This document shows positions 15,381 through 15,502 of a stretch of DNA of 15,502 bases, piece after piece. The stretch is from JAWXUE01 sp044432865 (GTDB lineage Bacteria > Bacillota_I > Bacilli_A > Acholeplasmatales > Anaeroplasmataceae), in the NCBI GenBank assembly GCA_044432865.1, contig JAWXUF010000030.1, forward strand, positions 1 to 15,502, given 5' to 3'. Numbering within the stretch: position 1 is the stretch's first letter; every line of letters begins with the position of its first letter. Below the pieces are notes generated by a model. That model saw only the letters and a list, made by a program, of their open reading frames with translations. It made no database searches and was not told the origin of the DNA. A program made the position numbers and the translations under genes.

Positions 15381-15502
15381 ATTTAAAATAATTAAATACT
15401 TTTATAATGCCATTTATTTAACTATATTTTTAAAGCGTTTTTATAATAAATAAAAATATAGAAAAAATTACTTTAAATAATAAAAAAATGTCATTTTTTC
15501 GT
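15381..15502. other. AT-rich intergenic end of the window
   Basis: No convincing gene is present. Two TATAAT boxes (15403-15408 and 15442-15447) could be -10 elements for a gene to the right, but neither has a good -35 or TG extension, and AT-rich DNA produces such boxes by chance. Confidence 0.4.

Noticed and set aside
15430..15501. Minus-strand frame of 23 codons open to the window edge, rich in Phe, Leu and Ile
   Set aside because: Poly-A/T DNA gives such hydrophobic frames by chance, and no leftward terminator follows its stop.
15488..15502. ATG at the right edge (M-S-F-F-R) as the start of a next gene
   Set aside because: No purine-rich ribosome site precedes it, and five codons are too few to judge.

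Overview
The window is a very AT-rich stretch, probably from a draft or metagenome assembly because it contains a run of exactly 100 N (2997-3096). All long reading frames are intact under the standard bacterial code, and every tryptophan I checked is TGG. Together with a PASTA-type class B penicillin-binding protein, strong AGGAGG-type ribosome binding sites and TATAAT boxes with an upstream TG, this suggests a low-GC, cell-wall-making Firmicute (Bacilli, Erysipelotrichia or RF39-like) and not a recoded wall-less mycoplasma. An aldo-keto reductase with two [4Fe-4S] motifs fits an anaerobe. The taxonomic placement is an inference.

Layout. (1) 34-1963: a PBP2/FtsI/SpoVD-like transpeptidase, with a terminator that overlaps its stop codon. 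(2) 1977-2904: a small operon with its own extended -10 promoter, encoding a stand-alone Smr-domain protein and a P-loop kinase-like protein. It ends in a long hairpin that also serves a leftward gene whose last 29 codons precede the N gap. (3) 3103-5836: guaB-guaA, the two-step route from IMP to GMP. The stop and start codons share one base, and GuaB has lost its whole CBS (Bateman) regulatory domain. (4) 5852-6970: a leftward ferredoxin-type aldo-keto reductase sharing a two-way terminator with guaA. (5) 7049-9894: a divergent operon of a short metal-dependent amidohydrolase/deaminase, a HAD phosphatase and an RsmH-like 16S rRNA methyltransferase with a basic N-terminal extension. (6) 9966-15380: a self-contained two-gene unit with its own promoter and terminator. 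It encodes a 1435-residue cytoplasmic protein made almost entirely of about 33 Sel1/TPR-type repeats, followed by a PP2C-like protein that appears to lack key metal-binding aspartates and carries a C-terminal winged-helix-like segment.

The first five blocks are core metabolism and housekeeping. The last block is the best candidate for something undescribed: a large Sel1 scaffold next to a probable pseudophosphatase fused to a possible DNA-binding domain. An inverted repeat spans the -10 box of its promoter, which suggests autoregulation. No function can be assigned from sequence alone.
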